A stretch of 45,683 bases of DNA from Candidatus Bathyarchaeota archaeon B26-2 (lineage in GTDB: Archaea > Thermoproteota > Bathyarchaeia > Bathyarchaeales > B26-1), in NCBI GenBank assembly GCA_001593935.1, contig LUCE01000009.1, forward strand, positions 1 to 45,683, in the 5' to 3' direction. The notes beneath the pieces are model-generated. The model saw only the letters and a list, made by a program, of their open reading frames with translations. It searched no databases and was not told where the DNA came from. Below, piece by piece: positions 25,488-34,306 of this stretch. The stretch's first letter is position 1; the number at the start of each line of letters is the position of its first letter. The position numbers and the translations under genes were made by a program.

Positions 25488-25605
25488 GTCGCTGAGTCTT
25501 TCTCCACTTTTAGATAAGATGGGCTTCGTCTCAAAGATTGCGTGACATATAATTCCCTGTGAACCAATACAGCGCAAACCCATGATTGCTGATTCACTCT
25601 ATGCC

Positions 25606-26298
25606 TCACTCGTCCATCATCGTCGAGTCTGCAACCGCTCTACGTACACCATTCCAGCCTTCACGTGCCTTCAGTTGAACGATCTTGAAGGCGGTCTCGG
25701 AATCCATAACCTCCACGGACTTGCCTGTGGCCTCCCTGATGAGATATTTTGCAGCCTTTAAGACCTTGCCGTTTAATATCGAGTCCGCAACGTCGGCTAC
25801 GTGGCAGATCAGGGCTTCAAGAGTCTTGGGCGACATCGGCCCGGCGTCTCCATGATGTGCGCAGACCACGTGAACGATGTCCAACGGTAAGCCTCTCCTA
25901 ACGAGTTCAGAAGCGATCAAGGTTAGGTGATCGATCCTTTCAGATACGGGCGACGGCTCGTAGCCTCCGCCCTCTTTGGCTACGTACGTGAGGGTCTTAA
26001 AGATGTCGTGGAGGATCACTCCGCTGATGACGAGGTCTCTGTTCACTCTTCCGTGGTAGACCTCCTCAACACAGTCACAGAGTGTCAATGCTATCCTAAC
26101 GGTTGACAAGATGTGCTCCAAGAGTCCTCCTGGGTAGCTGTGGTGCCGAGATAGGCTTGCAGGTGAGTCCTCAAGCCGTAAGCCCTTGTAGACAGTTCCG
26201 CCGAGATTAAGGGACGGCTCCTTAACGACCTCGAGGACGATCCTCCTGAGAGACTCATCCCGAATCTTGTTGATCACGTCTGCAAGTCGAGGGTCCAA
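25606..26298 (-). CDS. HD-domain phosphohydrolase
   Basis: A 230-aa HD-superfamily protein. HHSYPGGLLEH (52-62) and HD (97-98, ILHDIFKTL) supply metal ligands, with later His in VVCAHHGDAGP and the final Asp in HVADVADS. The HHSYPGGLLEH form is shared with archaeal proteins related to the HD module of YhaM-like 3'-5' exoribonucleases. Substrates are expected to be nucleotides or RNA ends. AGGAAGG precedes the TTG start. It lies just downstream of endonuclease V on the same strand, which fits nucleic-acid maintenance. Confidence 0.85.
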   Translation of the reverse strand: MDPRLADVINKIRDESLRRIVLEVVKEPSLNLGGTVYKGLRLEDSPASLSRHHSYPGGLLEHILSTVRIALTLCDCVEEVYHGRVNRDLVISGVILHDIFKTLTYVAKEGGGYEPSPVSERIDHLTLIASELVRRGLPLDIVHVVCAHHGDAGPMSPKTLEALICHVADVADSILNGKVLKAAKYLIREATGKSVEVMDSETAFKIVQLKAREGWNGVRRAVADSTMMDE

Positions 26299-26342
26299 CT
26301 TTCCTTCCTATCCCCTTCTTAAGGCCGTTATGCTTCAAACTC

Positions 26343-27017
26343 TTAGGTCAAGAGGCTCTTTAACCTTTCCTTCTCCATAGTAGCAGCCTGATGAGCTCTC
26401 AAGATGGGTTCAGGTATCCTATGCCCCCTCACGCACATCAACACTATCTTTATAGCGGTTTCGAGGGAGACCATGTGGCCTACACTCACGTAGACCGGTT
26501 TCCTTCCTGGTTTCGTGTGAACTTCGGCTCCAACAACCTCGCCCTCGTGAAATATCGGGTTCCAGCCTCTACCCAACCCGGGCTTAACCTCTCCGCATAA
26601 GATTCTCTTCGCTACACCTATCGTTGGAGCCCTTATCACCAAGCCGAGGTGGCTGGCGAAGCCTAAACGGTACGGATGAGCTCTACCATGCCCGTCCACC
26701 AAGAAGACTTGAGGCTTCATCCTCAACCTTCGTATCGCCGAAACAACTGAGGGAACCTCCCTAAAGGAGAGCAGAGTCGGCACATAAGGGAACCTCGTCC
26801 TCTGACGGACCTTCTCAACCTCCAAGGTCTTCCCCAACTGAAGATCAAAGACGGCGACAGCTCCTATGGAGAGTGAGCCGGCGTAAGCCACGTCCACGCC
26901 CCCCACGTAACGAAGAGGCATAGAGACCCCGTCCTCAGTTATGACCTTCCTTGATAGAAGCCTCTGAGCAGCTCGGGCTCTCTCTAACGAGAACCTGCCC
27001 TTCATCTCGACCCTCAA
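26343..27017 (-). CDS. nfi: Endonuclease V
   Basis: A 224-aa endonuclease V, which nicks DNA or RNA next to inosine. Active-site residues match known enzymes: D42 (GGVDVAY), E87 (LLSFRE), D108 (LVDGHG), with the Tyr wedge motif PYVP (77-80) and HPYRLGFASHLG. The start is TTG 27017 or ATG 27005. It lies about 5 kb from EndoQ, which acts on the same lesion, and 45 nt upstream of the HD hydrolase. Confidence 0.95.
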   Translation of the reverse strand: MRVEMKGRFSLERARAAQRLLSRKVITEDGVSMPLRYVGGVDVAYAGSLSIGAVAVFDLQLGKTLEVEKVRQRTRFPYVPTLLSFREVPSVVSAIRRLRMKPQVFLVDGHGRAHPYRLGFASHLGLVIRAPTIGVAKRILCGEVKPGLGRGWNPIFHEGEVVGAEVHTKPGRKPVYVSVGHMVSLETAIKIVLMCVRGHRIPEPILRAHQAATMEKERLKSLLT

Positions 27018-27060
27018 GGTTGAGCCTCAAACGAGGATTTTGTGTAAGGACGCTCTCTGT

Positions 27061-28677
27061 TCAGACGTGTTGGTTCATAATCTCAGCTCTTATCCCTACG
27101 AAGACGGGTCCTGAGATGTCGATCCTCCTCTTCCGACCTGTTATGTACCTTCTGGCTACGTTGCTTATCTTGATGTTGACGTCACGGGGACGTCTGACGA
27201 TCCTCACGCGGACGTCCACTTGGTTCCGCCCAACTTCAGCGGCCTCCTCAATCTTAGCTGCGGCTAAGGCGGCTATCCCTTCTATATAGGTGAGGTTTGT
27301 TGAGACGCCCCTCTCTCTAGCCTCTCTGATGATTGGGATGTGGTCCATACCCTTCGCTGGAATTCCTAACACGTTTCCCTCGTAGACGTGGATGACATTC
27401 CTAGCCGCTGCCCCCAGAAGCTTGGCTCCGCGCTCCTTCTCGTAGAGGTAGACCCTCACCACCTTACCGAGGAGTCTTCCCTCGTAAGCGAGGACTTCAC
27501 ATGGGCTCGGGTCATCAGCGTGCGCCAGAGCCTCCTCGACGATTCTCCGCTTTATCTCGTGGCCTTCTCTGGTTTTGGGTTCAATCTCGTAGCCGATCAT
27601 CCCCGCGATCTCAACATCTGTGAGTCTCCATTCACCATAAAACTGGGGGTATACAAGTCTCCTAACGTCTTCTTCGCCGTAGAACGCCAAGGCAACCCTC
27701 TCAACCCCAACCCCAACGTTCAAGACTGGATGTTCAAGCCCATACCTCGCGAGGGCTATCGGGTTGTATAGACCGAAGTTGGCGACTTCGATCCACCGCC
27801 TCATTTTGGGATGGTATATGTAGCCTTCATACTCCATGCCAGGCGTGTAGTACTTTGAAGTTACCTTCTTTCTGACGAAGCGGAACTCCTTAAACCCCAG
27901 GGGTTCAAGTAGGTTCCTTGTGATCTTTTCGCCCTCTCTGACGTCTACCGCCTCGTCCATGACGACGCAGCTCGCCGCGTGATGGACTCGAAGGTGGGTC
28001 GGGTCTTCCTTCTGCTCCCTCCTGAACCGGATGCCGACCGAGAAGAGTTTTATCGGCATCTCGACTCTGTGCTGCAGAGCCTGCAATGAGAGGAACCAAG
28101 CGGTCGTCATGTGTGAACGAAGTGTTAGGTTTGTCGGCTCTGGACGTAGAGACGTAAACTCCGAAAAGACTTTTGAGATTATGAGTGTAGCTGTAGCATC
28201 GGGCACTTCTAAGGACTCAGATACTCTCTCTATAAGATCGTCGGCCTCGATCTCGCCCCGCTTATAATCTCTAAGGACAGTCTTCAAGTTGGATGTCCTC
28301 TCCTCGGTCATCTCAACTCCGAGGCCCTCGATCTCTCGGCACTTTGCTTTACTTAGACCTATATCCGGCCTCGGTAGGACCGCTAGGTAATAGCAACGGT
28401 CCAGTATCACTGGGGCCTCGGGTCCATACTGCCTGTAGACTTCCGTGTCCTCAACTATTACTGGGTTAGCGACCTCTGTGAAGCCTTGGTCTAGGAACGC
28501 CTTTCTCATTCTCTCTATGAGGTCGAAGAGAGGGTGGGAGGTTCCGCGTCCACGTAAGGGTAGGCTGTAGCCCTCGGGAGGTCTGGGTAGAAGGTTCCCG
28601 CTCTCCTTCCAGACCTTCTCGAACCCTTCAACCTCGACCCGTTTCAGTATCTCCTCCGGGTTGAGATTCTCCCTCAC
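27061..28677 (-). CDS. sepS: O-phosphoseryl-tRNA(Cys) synthetase (SepRS)
   Basis: A 538-aa class II aminoacyl-tRNA synthetase of the SepRS type, which charges tRNA-Cys with O-phosphoserine as the first step of tRNA-dependent cysteine synthesis. Motif 2 is GIRFRREQKEDPTHLRVHH. Phosphoserine-site segments HMTTAWFLSLQ and HHAASCVVMDEAVD are present, and motif 3 is VGVGVERVALAFYG. The C-terminal part (about 350-540) matches the family's extra domains, and length equals methanogen SepRS. The gene overlaps the translin gene by about 50 nt; starts TTG 28686 and GTG 28677 are both possible. The partner SepCysS is not in this window. Confidence 0.94.
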   Translation of the reverse strand: MRENLNPEEILKRVEVEGFEKVWKESGNLLPRPPEGYSLPLRGRGTSHPLFDLIERMRKAFLDQGFTEVANPVIVEDTEVYRQYGPEAPVILDRCYYLAVLPRPDIGLSKAKCREIEGLGVEMTEERTSNLKTVLRDYKRGEIEADDLIERVSESLEVPDATATLIISKVFSEFTSLRPEPTNLTLRSHMTTAWFLSLQALQHRVEMPIKLFSVGIRFRREQKEDPTHLRVHHAASCVVMDEAVDVREGEKITRNLLEPLGFKEFRFVRKKVTSKYYTPGMEYEGYIYHPKMRRWIEVANFGLYNPIALARYGLEHPVLNVGVGVERVALAFYGEEDVRRLVYPQFYGEWRLTDVEIAGMIGYEIEPKTREGHEIKRRIVEEALAHADDPSPCEVLAYEGRLLGKVVRVYLYEKERGAKLLGAAARNVIHVYEGNVLGIPAKGMDHIPIIREARERGVSTNLTYIEGIAALAAAKIEEAAEVGRNQVDVRVRIVRRPRDVNIKISNVARRYITGRKRRIDISGPVFVGIRAEIMNQHV

Positions 28678-29323
28678 TTCCCCCAACCTCTGTTATGGCG
28701 TCTTTCAACTCCCTGATTGAGCGTTCGAGATTGATCCTCCGCGCCTCTATGGTTATGTCTCCCCGCGTCGCCTCTATGATCCGTCGCGCGATGTCGCACT
28801 TCTTTCTAAGTCCGTGGATTAGGAAGAATGCCTCGTCCATACCTATCAGCTCCGAGTATATGGTCTCCATCAGCTCTAGGCTGCTCTCAGCAGTCTCTAT
28901 CTTGTTCCTCCTTATCGAGTCGAGAGCCCTACGTCTCAGCTCTCCAATGACGTCAGCCAACCCCAAGACATAAGAGACCATGGGGACGCCTATCTCGTCG
29001 AACCCGACGAACCTACCCTCCCTAACCAGCCTCAATAAGATATGAGCCTCAGAGTACTCTTGGAATGCGGCGTCTACTATGCCGGAGTAAGCCAGGTCAG
29101 GGCTCTTCTTCGACGCTTCTTCAAGTGTCTTGAAGAGGTTCTCCGCCTTCTCAAGAGTCTTCTCGGCCTCCTCTAGTCTCTCTTTGTGGATCAAGAAGAT
29201 CGCCTGCTTCGAGAGGCGTGTAGCTTTACGCATGGCCGTCTGGACTTCTTGGCGGACCTCGTCTCTACGCTTGACCTCTTCCTCAACCTTCTTAAGGAAC
29301 TCTCTCAGCGACATAGCGTCCAC
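28628..29323 (-). CDS. Translin-family RNA-binding protein
   Basis: A 231-aa all-helical protein of the archaeal translin family. It shows the N-terminal helix with RKATRLSKQAIFLIHKERLE, the EYSEAHILLRLVREG segment and the signature YVLGLADVIGELRRRALDSI, followed by ELMETIYSELI. Eukaryotic translin forms RNA- and DNA-binding octamers and, with TRAX, an RNase; archaeal members are predicted to act on RNA. The C-terminal tail is Gly/Glu-rich and runs into sepS. I considered SepCysE, the other helical partner of SepRS, but the translin signature decides. Overlap with sepS shows one transcript. Confidence 0.85.
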   Translation of the reverse strand: MDAMSLREFLKKVEEEVKRRDEVRQEVQTAMRKATRLSKQAIFLIHKERLEEAEKTLEKAENLFKTLEEASKKSPDLAYSGIVDAAFQEYSEAHILLRLVREGRFVGFDEIGVPMVSYVLGLADVIGELRRRALDSIRRNKIETAESSLELMETIYSELIGMDEAFFLIHGLRKKCDIARRIIEATRGDITIEARRINLERSIRELKDAITEVGGSEGESQPGGDTETGRG

Positions 29324-29385
29324 ATACTTGTTGATTATATGCTGTTACGCAACCGTTACCTCATACACTCGAGTTAATAAGGTTT

Positions 29386-30642
29386 TTATCGTCCACCCGA
29401 CCTCTCCTTCTCGATCTTCTCTTGGTATCCGGACTCTCTATAGGCTTCAACCGGGTCTATCGGAAGTCCCTTCTCGAGCCTAGCCATGTAGAGGATCGGC
29501 CTCACATCTGTTAGGAACGCGTCTACAAGAACCCTGTTGGCGGGTATAACCTCGTTCTTATACTGGTATCTCTTCAGTCTCTCCACATCAACTATCAGAG
29601 CCTTGGCGTAGGAGACCATAAGAGAGTCAACCGAGTGCAGGACGGCTTCAATCCGGTTCTCTATAGGTGAACACTGGTCGATCATGTACGCCCACTCCCT
29701 ACTATGTTCGGTGCTGCCTATGACCCCTCCCTTCACGAGCTCATGAAAGACCCGAAAGATCAGCATGTTCGGCTCGACGGCATGGTCGTCATCGGCCACG
29801 TACCTGCTGTTAAAGTGGATCCCCGCGGGCATACCCTTCTCTATGAGCCTAGCCACGATGTGCTCAATGTTGACTCCGTGGGCGTGGTGACCGATGTCTA
29901 CGATGACCCCGGCCCTCCTACCAAGCCAGAGAGCTATCTCTGAGGCCGCCGAGACGTCTGAGACGACTGTGTGATAGGTTCCAGGTTCGAAGAGCTTGTA
30001 CTCGATCAGCATCTTCACAGAGTCTGGTGTGCGGTCGTAGATCTCTTTTAGGGAACTCTTCAGGTTGCGTTCCCTCCGGCGCATATCAACCTGTCCTGGG
30101 TAGAGGGAGCCATCCGGAAACCATAGGGTTAGGAGTCCAATCCCGTACTTTTCCGCCACCTCGGCCGAGGTTAACGTGTGTTCGATCATCCGCTTCCTCG
30201 TCTCAGGGTCGTTCGAGGATAGGCTTCCGAACTCCGTTCCTTCAAGGAAGTAAGTTGGGCTGACGGAGCCTATCTCCAAGTCTAATCCTTGAGCGTAGTC
30301 CTTAACCTTCTTGAAGGATGACGGCTTTATCTTGTCGAAAGGAGCCCCTTCAGGGTCGTCCCAACCCACATGAATCCCAATCTTAGGTGTGGCTCCGGTT
30401 AACCTGTTAACCATTGCGGCGTCCTCGATCTTCTCGAAGATGTTTCTAGCGGCCCCAGGAGGGATGTAACCGCTGAACCTTCCGCCTCCGAATGGTCCGA
30501 AAGCCCATGATGGAACCTCTACCTCGAACCTTGAGACCGCATCCTTGACGGCGTCGATGTCGATGTTCCTCTTCGCCAAGTCCTCGCCAAGAAGCCTGTA
30601 ACGCTCCAGAACCTCATCTCTAGAGTATTCATGCAAGACCAC
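29386..30642 (-). CDS. rhaI: L-rhamnose isomerase (RhaI type)
   Basis: A 418-aa xylose-isomerase-like TIM barrel of the Pseudomonas stutzeri L-rhamnose isomerase type. The metal ligands known for that enzyme occur here at a constant offset of 5: E214, D249, H252, H276, D284, D286 and D322. The signature HFNSRYVADDDHAVEP holds three of them. It interconverts L-rhamnose and L-rhamnulose; relatives act on several aldoses, so specificity is open. GGAGGG lies 3 nt before GTG 30642. No rhamnulokinase or aldolase gene is adjacent. Confidence 0.9.
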   Translation of the reverse strand: MVLHEYSRDEVLERYRLLGEDLAKRNIDIDAVKDAVSRFEVEVPSWAFGPFGGGRFSGYIPPGAARNIFEKIEDAAMVNRLTGATPKIGIHVGWDDPEGAPFDKIKPSSFKKVKDYAQGLDLEIGSVSPTYFLEGTEFGSLSSNDPETRKRMIEHTLTSAEVAEKYGIGLLTLWFPDGSLYPGQVDMRRRERNLKSSLKEIYDRTPDSVKMLIEYKLFEPGTYHTVVSDVSAASEIALWLGRRAGVIVDIGHHAHGVNIEHIVARLIEKGMPAGIHFNSRYVADDDHAVEPNMLIFRVFHELVKGGVIGSTEHSREWAYMIDQCSPIENRIEAVLHSVDSLMVSYAKALIVDVERLKRYQYKNEVIPANRVLVDAFLTDVRPILYMARLEKGLPIDPVEAYRESGYQEKIEKERSGGR

Positions 30643-30791
30643 TCGCCCTCCATGAGATTATCAGAGTAAGAGCTATTAATCTTTAGGCTGGTGAAGGCAC
30701 GGCTGTACCTGCATACCCGTCTCGCCGGAGCCTCTTGATGCTTATGGAGAGGTTCTGGAAAGGTAGGGTCGTTTAATTCGATGCTGAAAAC

Positions 30792-33026
30792 CTAAAGGGC
30801 GTTCAAAGGCTTAGTTACGTACTTCGCCGACTTCCTTACGAAGCGTACCATGTTCTTGACGGAACCGCAGACCGGGCATTTTGTGGCTTCTCCATAGAAG
30901 AGTCTATCGCAGTTGCTGCAGTAGGTCATGTCCCTACTGTAGGTGTATAACCCGATCTTATGCGCATTCACGATCTCCCTTGTGGTTGAGAGGAGGTTCT
31001 CTGGCTCGTCCTCTTTCTCGTGGATGGGTATCGGTGTTAAGTGGCTTCCCGGAGCCAGCCTATGGAACTGTTCCTCGATTCTAAGGTATTCCCGTAGAGG
31101 TATCCCCGCCTCAGCCGGCACAGCGGTCATGTCTGTGTACACTGGATTTCTCCTGCCTCCACGAACCCGAACCTTGGCAAGCCCGTACCTCTCTATGTCG
31201 AGCTCCGCAAGCCTCCTAGCGGCGCCTTCACACGGGACCATGGAGAGGTTGAAGCGGGCCTCAGGCCTCTTGGAGTAGTTCTCCAACTCCCTAGAGAGGA
31301 AGGTGACTATCTCTATGGCCGCCTTTAAGGACTCCTCGCTTCCGTGAATTGGGCTGCCGGAGATCGACTGAACGGCCTCATTTAACCCAACGAACCCAAC
31401 TAAACGGGATGAGTTCTCAAGCCTGTAGTATGGGTCTCCGTTCCTACACTGTGTCAGGAAGGGGAGCAGCCTCTCTCCCGCCCTCTGTTTGATCGTGAGA
31501 TACTTTATCTCTAGGGCTCGAGCCGCCATCTCCATCCTGTCGTGTAAGTGTTCGAAGAACCTACCTCGGTCTCCCCCAGAGTCGTAGTAGGCCCGTGGAA
31601 GGTTTATGATTACGCTGTCCATGATGCCCGTCCTCAAGGTGTCGAGCTCCCAGTCCCCACTCCATTCAGAAGCCAACCTGAATCCGGTAGCCGCGTAAGA
31701 GGCGTACATCTGCTCCTTCGGGACGAGGTTCGCGAAGTACGGGGTTCCCTTCTCGAGGGCCAGCCTATGAGCCTCGATGAGCGTCCGTTCGGCCCCCTCA
31801 TCCTTGAAGGCCTCAGCTCTGATCTTCACGATTACGCTTGGGTTGAGGAGCGGCTTCTCTTCATCTAGCATCGCTTTTATAATCGATGAGGCGATTAGGA
31901 GGCTCTCCCCGGCGAAGTCTCTGTAGGATCCGAAGGTTTTTCCGTTGGGGCCTATCGCGGGCGCCTCGGCTATAAACTCGGGGGTTATGAGTTCGATGCC
32001 TATGGAGACCCCCCTAGAGACTATGTGGTTCACCTCGATGAGGAAGTTGTGGATGACCTCCCTAACCTCGTCGCGGTTCATATTCTCAACAAAAGGCGCT
32101 AAGAACACGTTGAAGAAGTCCACGGTCTGTTCGCCTATAGACTCCCTCGCTGCGAGCTTGAGAACCTCAACCGTCATGGAGAGGGCTGACTCAAAGCTCT
32201 TAGGAGGCTTGCGGGAGGCCTTCACCAAACCTGGGCCCGCGGAGAGTCCGTGCTTAAAGAAGAAACGGATGTCGTGCATGATTCCGTAAGGCTTCAGAAT
32301 CCAGCAGCCTAGATTGTTTATGTTGAGGGAGCCGGAGATATGTGCGTCGGCTATATCCCGGGGTAAGATGTTGAGGAGAGCATACTCCTCTAAGACGGCG
32401 TCTCCAGCCGCCTCATGTACGGCTTCGACGTCGGCCGCTTTTAGGCTCATGGTCTTGATCAGCTGAGTTACGTCGTAGACTGGGAGTCCTAGGCGTGTGA
32501 GCTTGTGTCGGTACTCTTCGAGACCCCTCTCGATGAGGATGGCGTTCACGAACTCCCTTATGAGCGGGGCGGTCAAATACTTGGTCCTCAGCTTCGTTAG
32601 GCGTCTCTCAGCCTCTCGAGCTATGCTCTGAGCTAGGTCTGCGGGGACTCCCGCCTCCTTTATAAGTGATTCAGCTATCTTGCTCCTCTCAAAATATTCT
32701 AGGGAGAGCCGTGAAGTCCTGACGAGCATCCTCTTCCTCTGGAAGGCGCTCTCCTCTATCTCCTCGGCGACCTCGACGAGTTTCCTACCGAGGCCTGTAA
32801 GCCTATACTTCTTCTTCTCTACGTCGGGCTCGATCAAGTCCATCTTGAGCAGGGTCTTGAGGTGGTACGCGAATCTCCCCGCATCCCTACTCGGCTTGAG
32901 TTTCAGGAGGTTCATTATCTCAGTGTAGGAGAGGGGACCTCTGTTCATGAGCAGGTCGAGTATCCTCAGCCTAATCGGTGAGGAGACTGCCTTCAGCACC
33001 TTAACACCTAGAGGTTCACGGGGCAA
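30792..33026 (-). CDS. NrdD-like protein with N-terminal winged helix and ATP-cone; catalytic residues missing
   Basis: A 744-aa three-part protein. Residues 8-90 form an ArsR-like winged helix (VSSPIRLRILDLLMNRGPLS). Residues about 104-185 read as an ATP-cone (RTSRLSLEYFERSKIAESL, then ITREFV-like helices). Residues about 190-744 follow the class III (anaerobic) ribonucleotide reductase body: LLNPSVIVKIR, SVIINLPRAY, VGFVGLNEAV and the zinc site C703, C706, C717, C720. The finger-loop cysteine motif of active enzymes (MCCR-like) reads AATGFRL (445-451). The C-terminal radical loop (RxxGY) reads RKSAKY (731-736), with no glycine. It therefore should not be able to form a glycyl or thiyl radical. 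No nrdG activase is adjacent. I infer a nucleotide-sensing transcription regulator. The TTG start is uncertain. Confidence 0.85.
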   Translation of the reverse strand: MPREPLGVKVLKAVSSPIRLRILDLLMNRGPLSYTEIMNLLKLKPSRDAGRFAYHLKTLLKMDLIEPDVEKKKYRLTGLGRKLVEVAEEIEESAFQRKRMLVRTSRLSLEYFERSKIAESLIKEAGVPADLAQSIAREAERRLTKLRTKYLTAPLIREFVNAILIERGLEEYRHKLTRLGLPVYDVTQLIKTMSLKAADVEAVHEAAGDAVLEEYALLNILPRDIADAHISGSLNINNLGCWILKPYGIMHDIRFFFKHGLSAGPGLVKASRKPPKSFESALSMTVEVLKLAARESIGEQTVDFFNVFLAPFVENMNRDEVREVIHNFLIEVNHIVSRGVSIGIELITPEFIAEAPAIGPNGKTFGSYRDFAGESLLIASSIIKAMLDEEKPLLNPSVIVKIRAEAFKDEGAERTLIEAHRLALEKGTPYFANLVPKEQMYASYAATGFRLASEWSGDWELDTLRTGIMDSVIINLPRAYYDSGGDRGRFFEHLHDRMEMAARALEIKYLTIKQRAGERLLPFLTQCRNGDPYYRLENSSRLVGFVGLNEAVQSISGSPIHGSEESLKAAIEIVTFLSRELENYSKRPEARFNLSMVPCEGAARRLAELDIERYGLAKVRVRGGRRNPVYTDMTAVPAEAGIPLREYLRIEEQFHRLAPGSHLTPIPIHEKEDEPENLLSTTREIVNAHKIGLYTYSRDMTYCSNCDRLFYGEATKCPVCGSVKNMVRFVRKSAKYVTKPLNAL

Positions 33027-33158
33027 AACCTTGCACGGCCTCCCTAAGATATTAGATTGAACATCAATTTAAGAATTTGAGCCATGGAAAGGTTGAGGGC
33101 GCGGGCTGAGAGGCTCATAACCGAAGTTTACCTCTTGTAGAGTAGGTTATGGGTTCCA

Positions 33159-34205
33159 TCAACCATATCTTATTGCGAGCTTTATGGTCTCCCACGGCCT
33201 TTCATCGATCTTGCGGAAGGCTTCGGCGGCCTCCTCAAGTTTCACTATGGGATGAAGCAATCCATCGACCGTAATCCTTTCTTCCTCAAACAATTTTATG
33301 ACTGTCTCATAGATTCTATCCCTGTCCCACCTAGGATGTTCCCTATACGGCTCGCTCTCCACCCGGGCCCCAGAGACCATCACCTGACGGTTGAAGTGCC
33401 ACTCCTCCCCGAGGTTCAGGCCCGCCGGCTCCCCATGATACCACGAGACGGGGACGATGGTTCCGCCGTATGATGTTCCTCTGATCGCGTGGTGCAGAGC
33501 CCTATGCGAGCCGCTTGACTCTATCGATACATCGACTCCTTTGAGGTCGGTTGCCTTCCTAACCTCAAGCCCAGAGTCGCAGACCGTTGGGTCGATCAGC
33601 ACATCTGCACCGTAAGCCTTGGCTAAGCTCCGCCTCATCTCGATCGGGTCCACACCTATGATCAGGGTGGCCCCAGATAGCTTAGCCATCTGAACAGCCA
33701 TGAGACCTATCGCCCCCAACCCGAAGATGGCGACCTTGTCGCCCAACCTTACGTGTCCCTCACGGACAGCCATTAAGGCGACCGCCGCGGGGTCTATACA
33801 GACGATCTCCTCATCGCTCAGCTCTGGAGAAGCATTTTTAATCTCATCTTCGCTTACGGTGTGGGTCTCCCTTACGGGTAAGTATCCGTAAACCCTGTCT
33901 CCAACCTTGAACCTTTCAACGTCATCCCCAACCTCGGTGACTATGCCTACGGTCATGTTGCCTAGACTCATAGGAAAGGTGGGCTTCCACCCCTTTCCGG
34001 AATCCTTTGGAAGGAAGAGGTGAAGGTTTACGTCGTAGGTCTTCTCCTCAAACGGGGTCTCACCTCTGTATATTGCGAGGGTTGTCCCGTGCTTCACGGC
34101 TGAGAGGGTGCTCCTAACCCTGACCTGATTCGGCTTGAGAGGATTATCCTTGTACTCTCTTAAGATGGGTGTTCGAGGGCTTACCGCAACCAGCTCCTTC
34201 GGCAT
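33159..34205 (-). CDS. Medium-chain dehydrogenase/reductase (zinc-type alcohol dehydrogenase family)
   Basis: A 348-aa MDR-family oxidoreductase. A GroES-like N-terminal half (VRVRSTLSAVKHGTTLAIYRG, VGIVTEVGDDVERFKVGDRV) is followed by a Rossmann half with GLGAIGLMAVQMAKL and an acidic residue after IIGVD that favours NAD over NADP. The usual catalytic Cys-His zinc pair and the four-Cys structural zinc lobe are not evident, so this is a zinc-poor member, perhaps acting on a sugar or polyol. ATG 34205 gives the family-like start MPKELVAVSP. It diverges from the sulfatase-fold gene over a shared promoter with AATATAAA at 34238-34245. Confidence 0.85.
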   Translation of the reverse strand: MPKELVAVSPRTPILREYKDNPLKPNQVRVRSTLSAVKHGTTLAIYRGETPFEEKTYDVNLHLFLPKDSGKGWKPTFPMSLGNMTVGIVTEVGDDVERFKVGDRVYGYLPVRETHTVSEDEIKNASPELSDEEIVCIDPAAVALMAVREGHVRLGDKVAIFGLGAIGLMAVQMAKLSGATLIIGVDPIEMRRSLAKAYGADVLIDPTVCDSGLEVRKATDLKGVDVSIESSGSHRALHHAIRGTSYGGTIVPVSWYHGEPAGLNLGEEWHFNRQVMVSGARVESEPYREHPRWDRDRIYETVIKLFEEERITVDGLLHPIVKLEEAAEAFRKIDERPWETIKLAIRYG

Positions 34206-34306
34206 ACTGACACCAGAGCAGAGTCCTTCACCAAGCAATATAAACCTAAACCTTCCTTGAAAAAGGTTAAATGGCTTTTAATGGAACTCTCCTTGGGGTT
34301 ATTGGG

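Noticed and set aside
28628-29323. SepCysE, the known partner of SepRS
   Set aside because: The YVLGLADVIGELRRR signature and overall pattern match the translin family instead.
30792-33026. Ordinary anaerobic ribonucleotide reductase
   Set aside because: The finger-loop cysteine and the C-terminal radical glycine are both absent, and an N-terminal winged helix is added.
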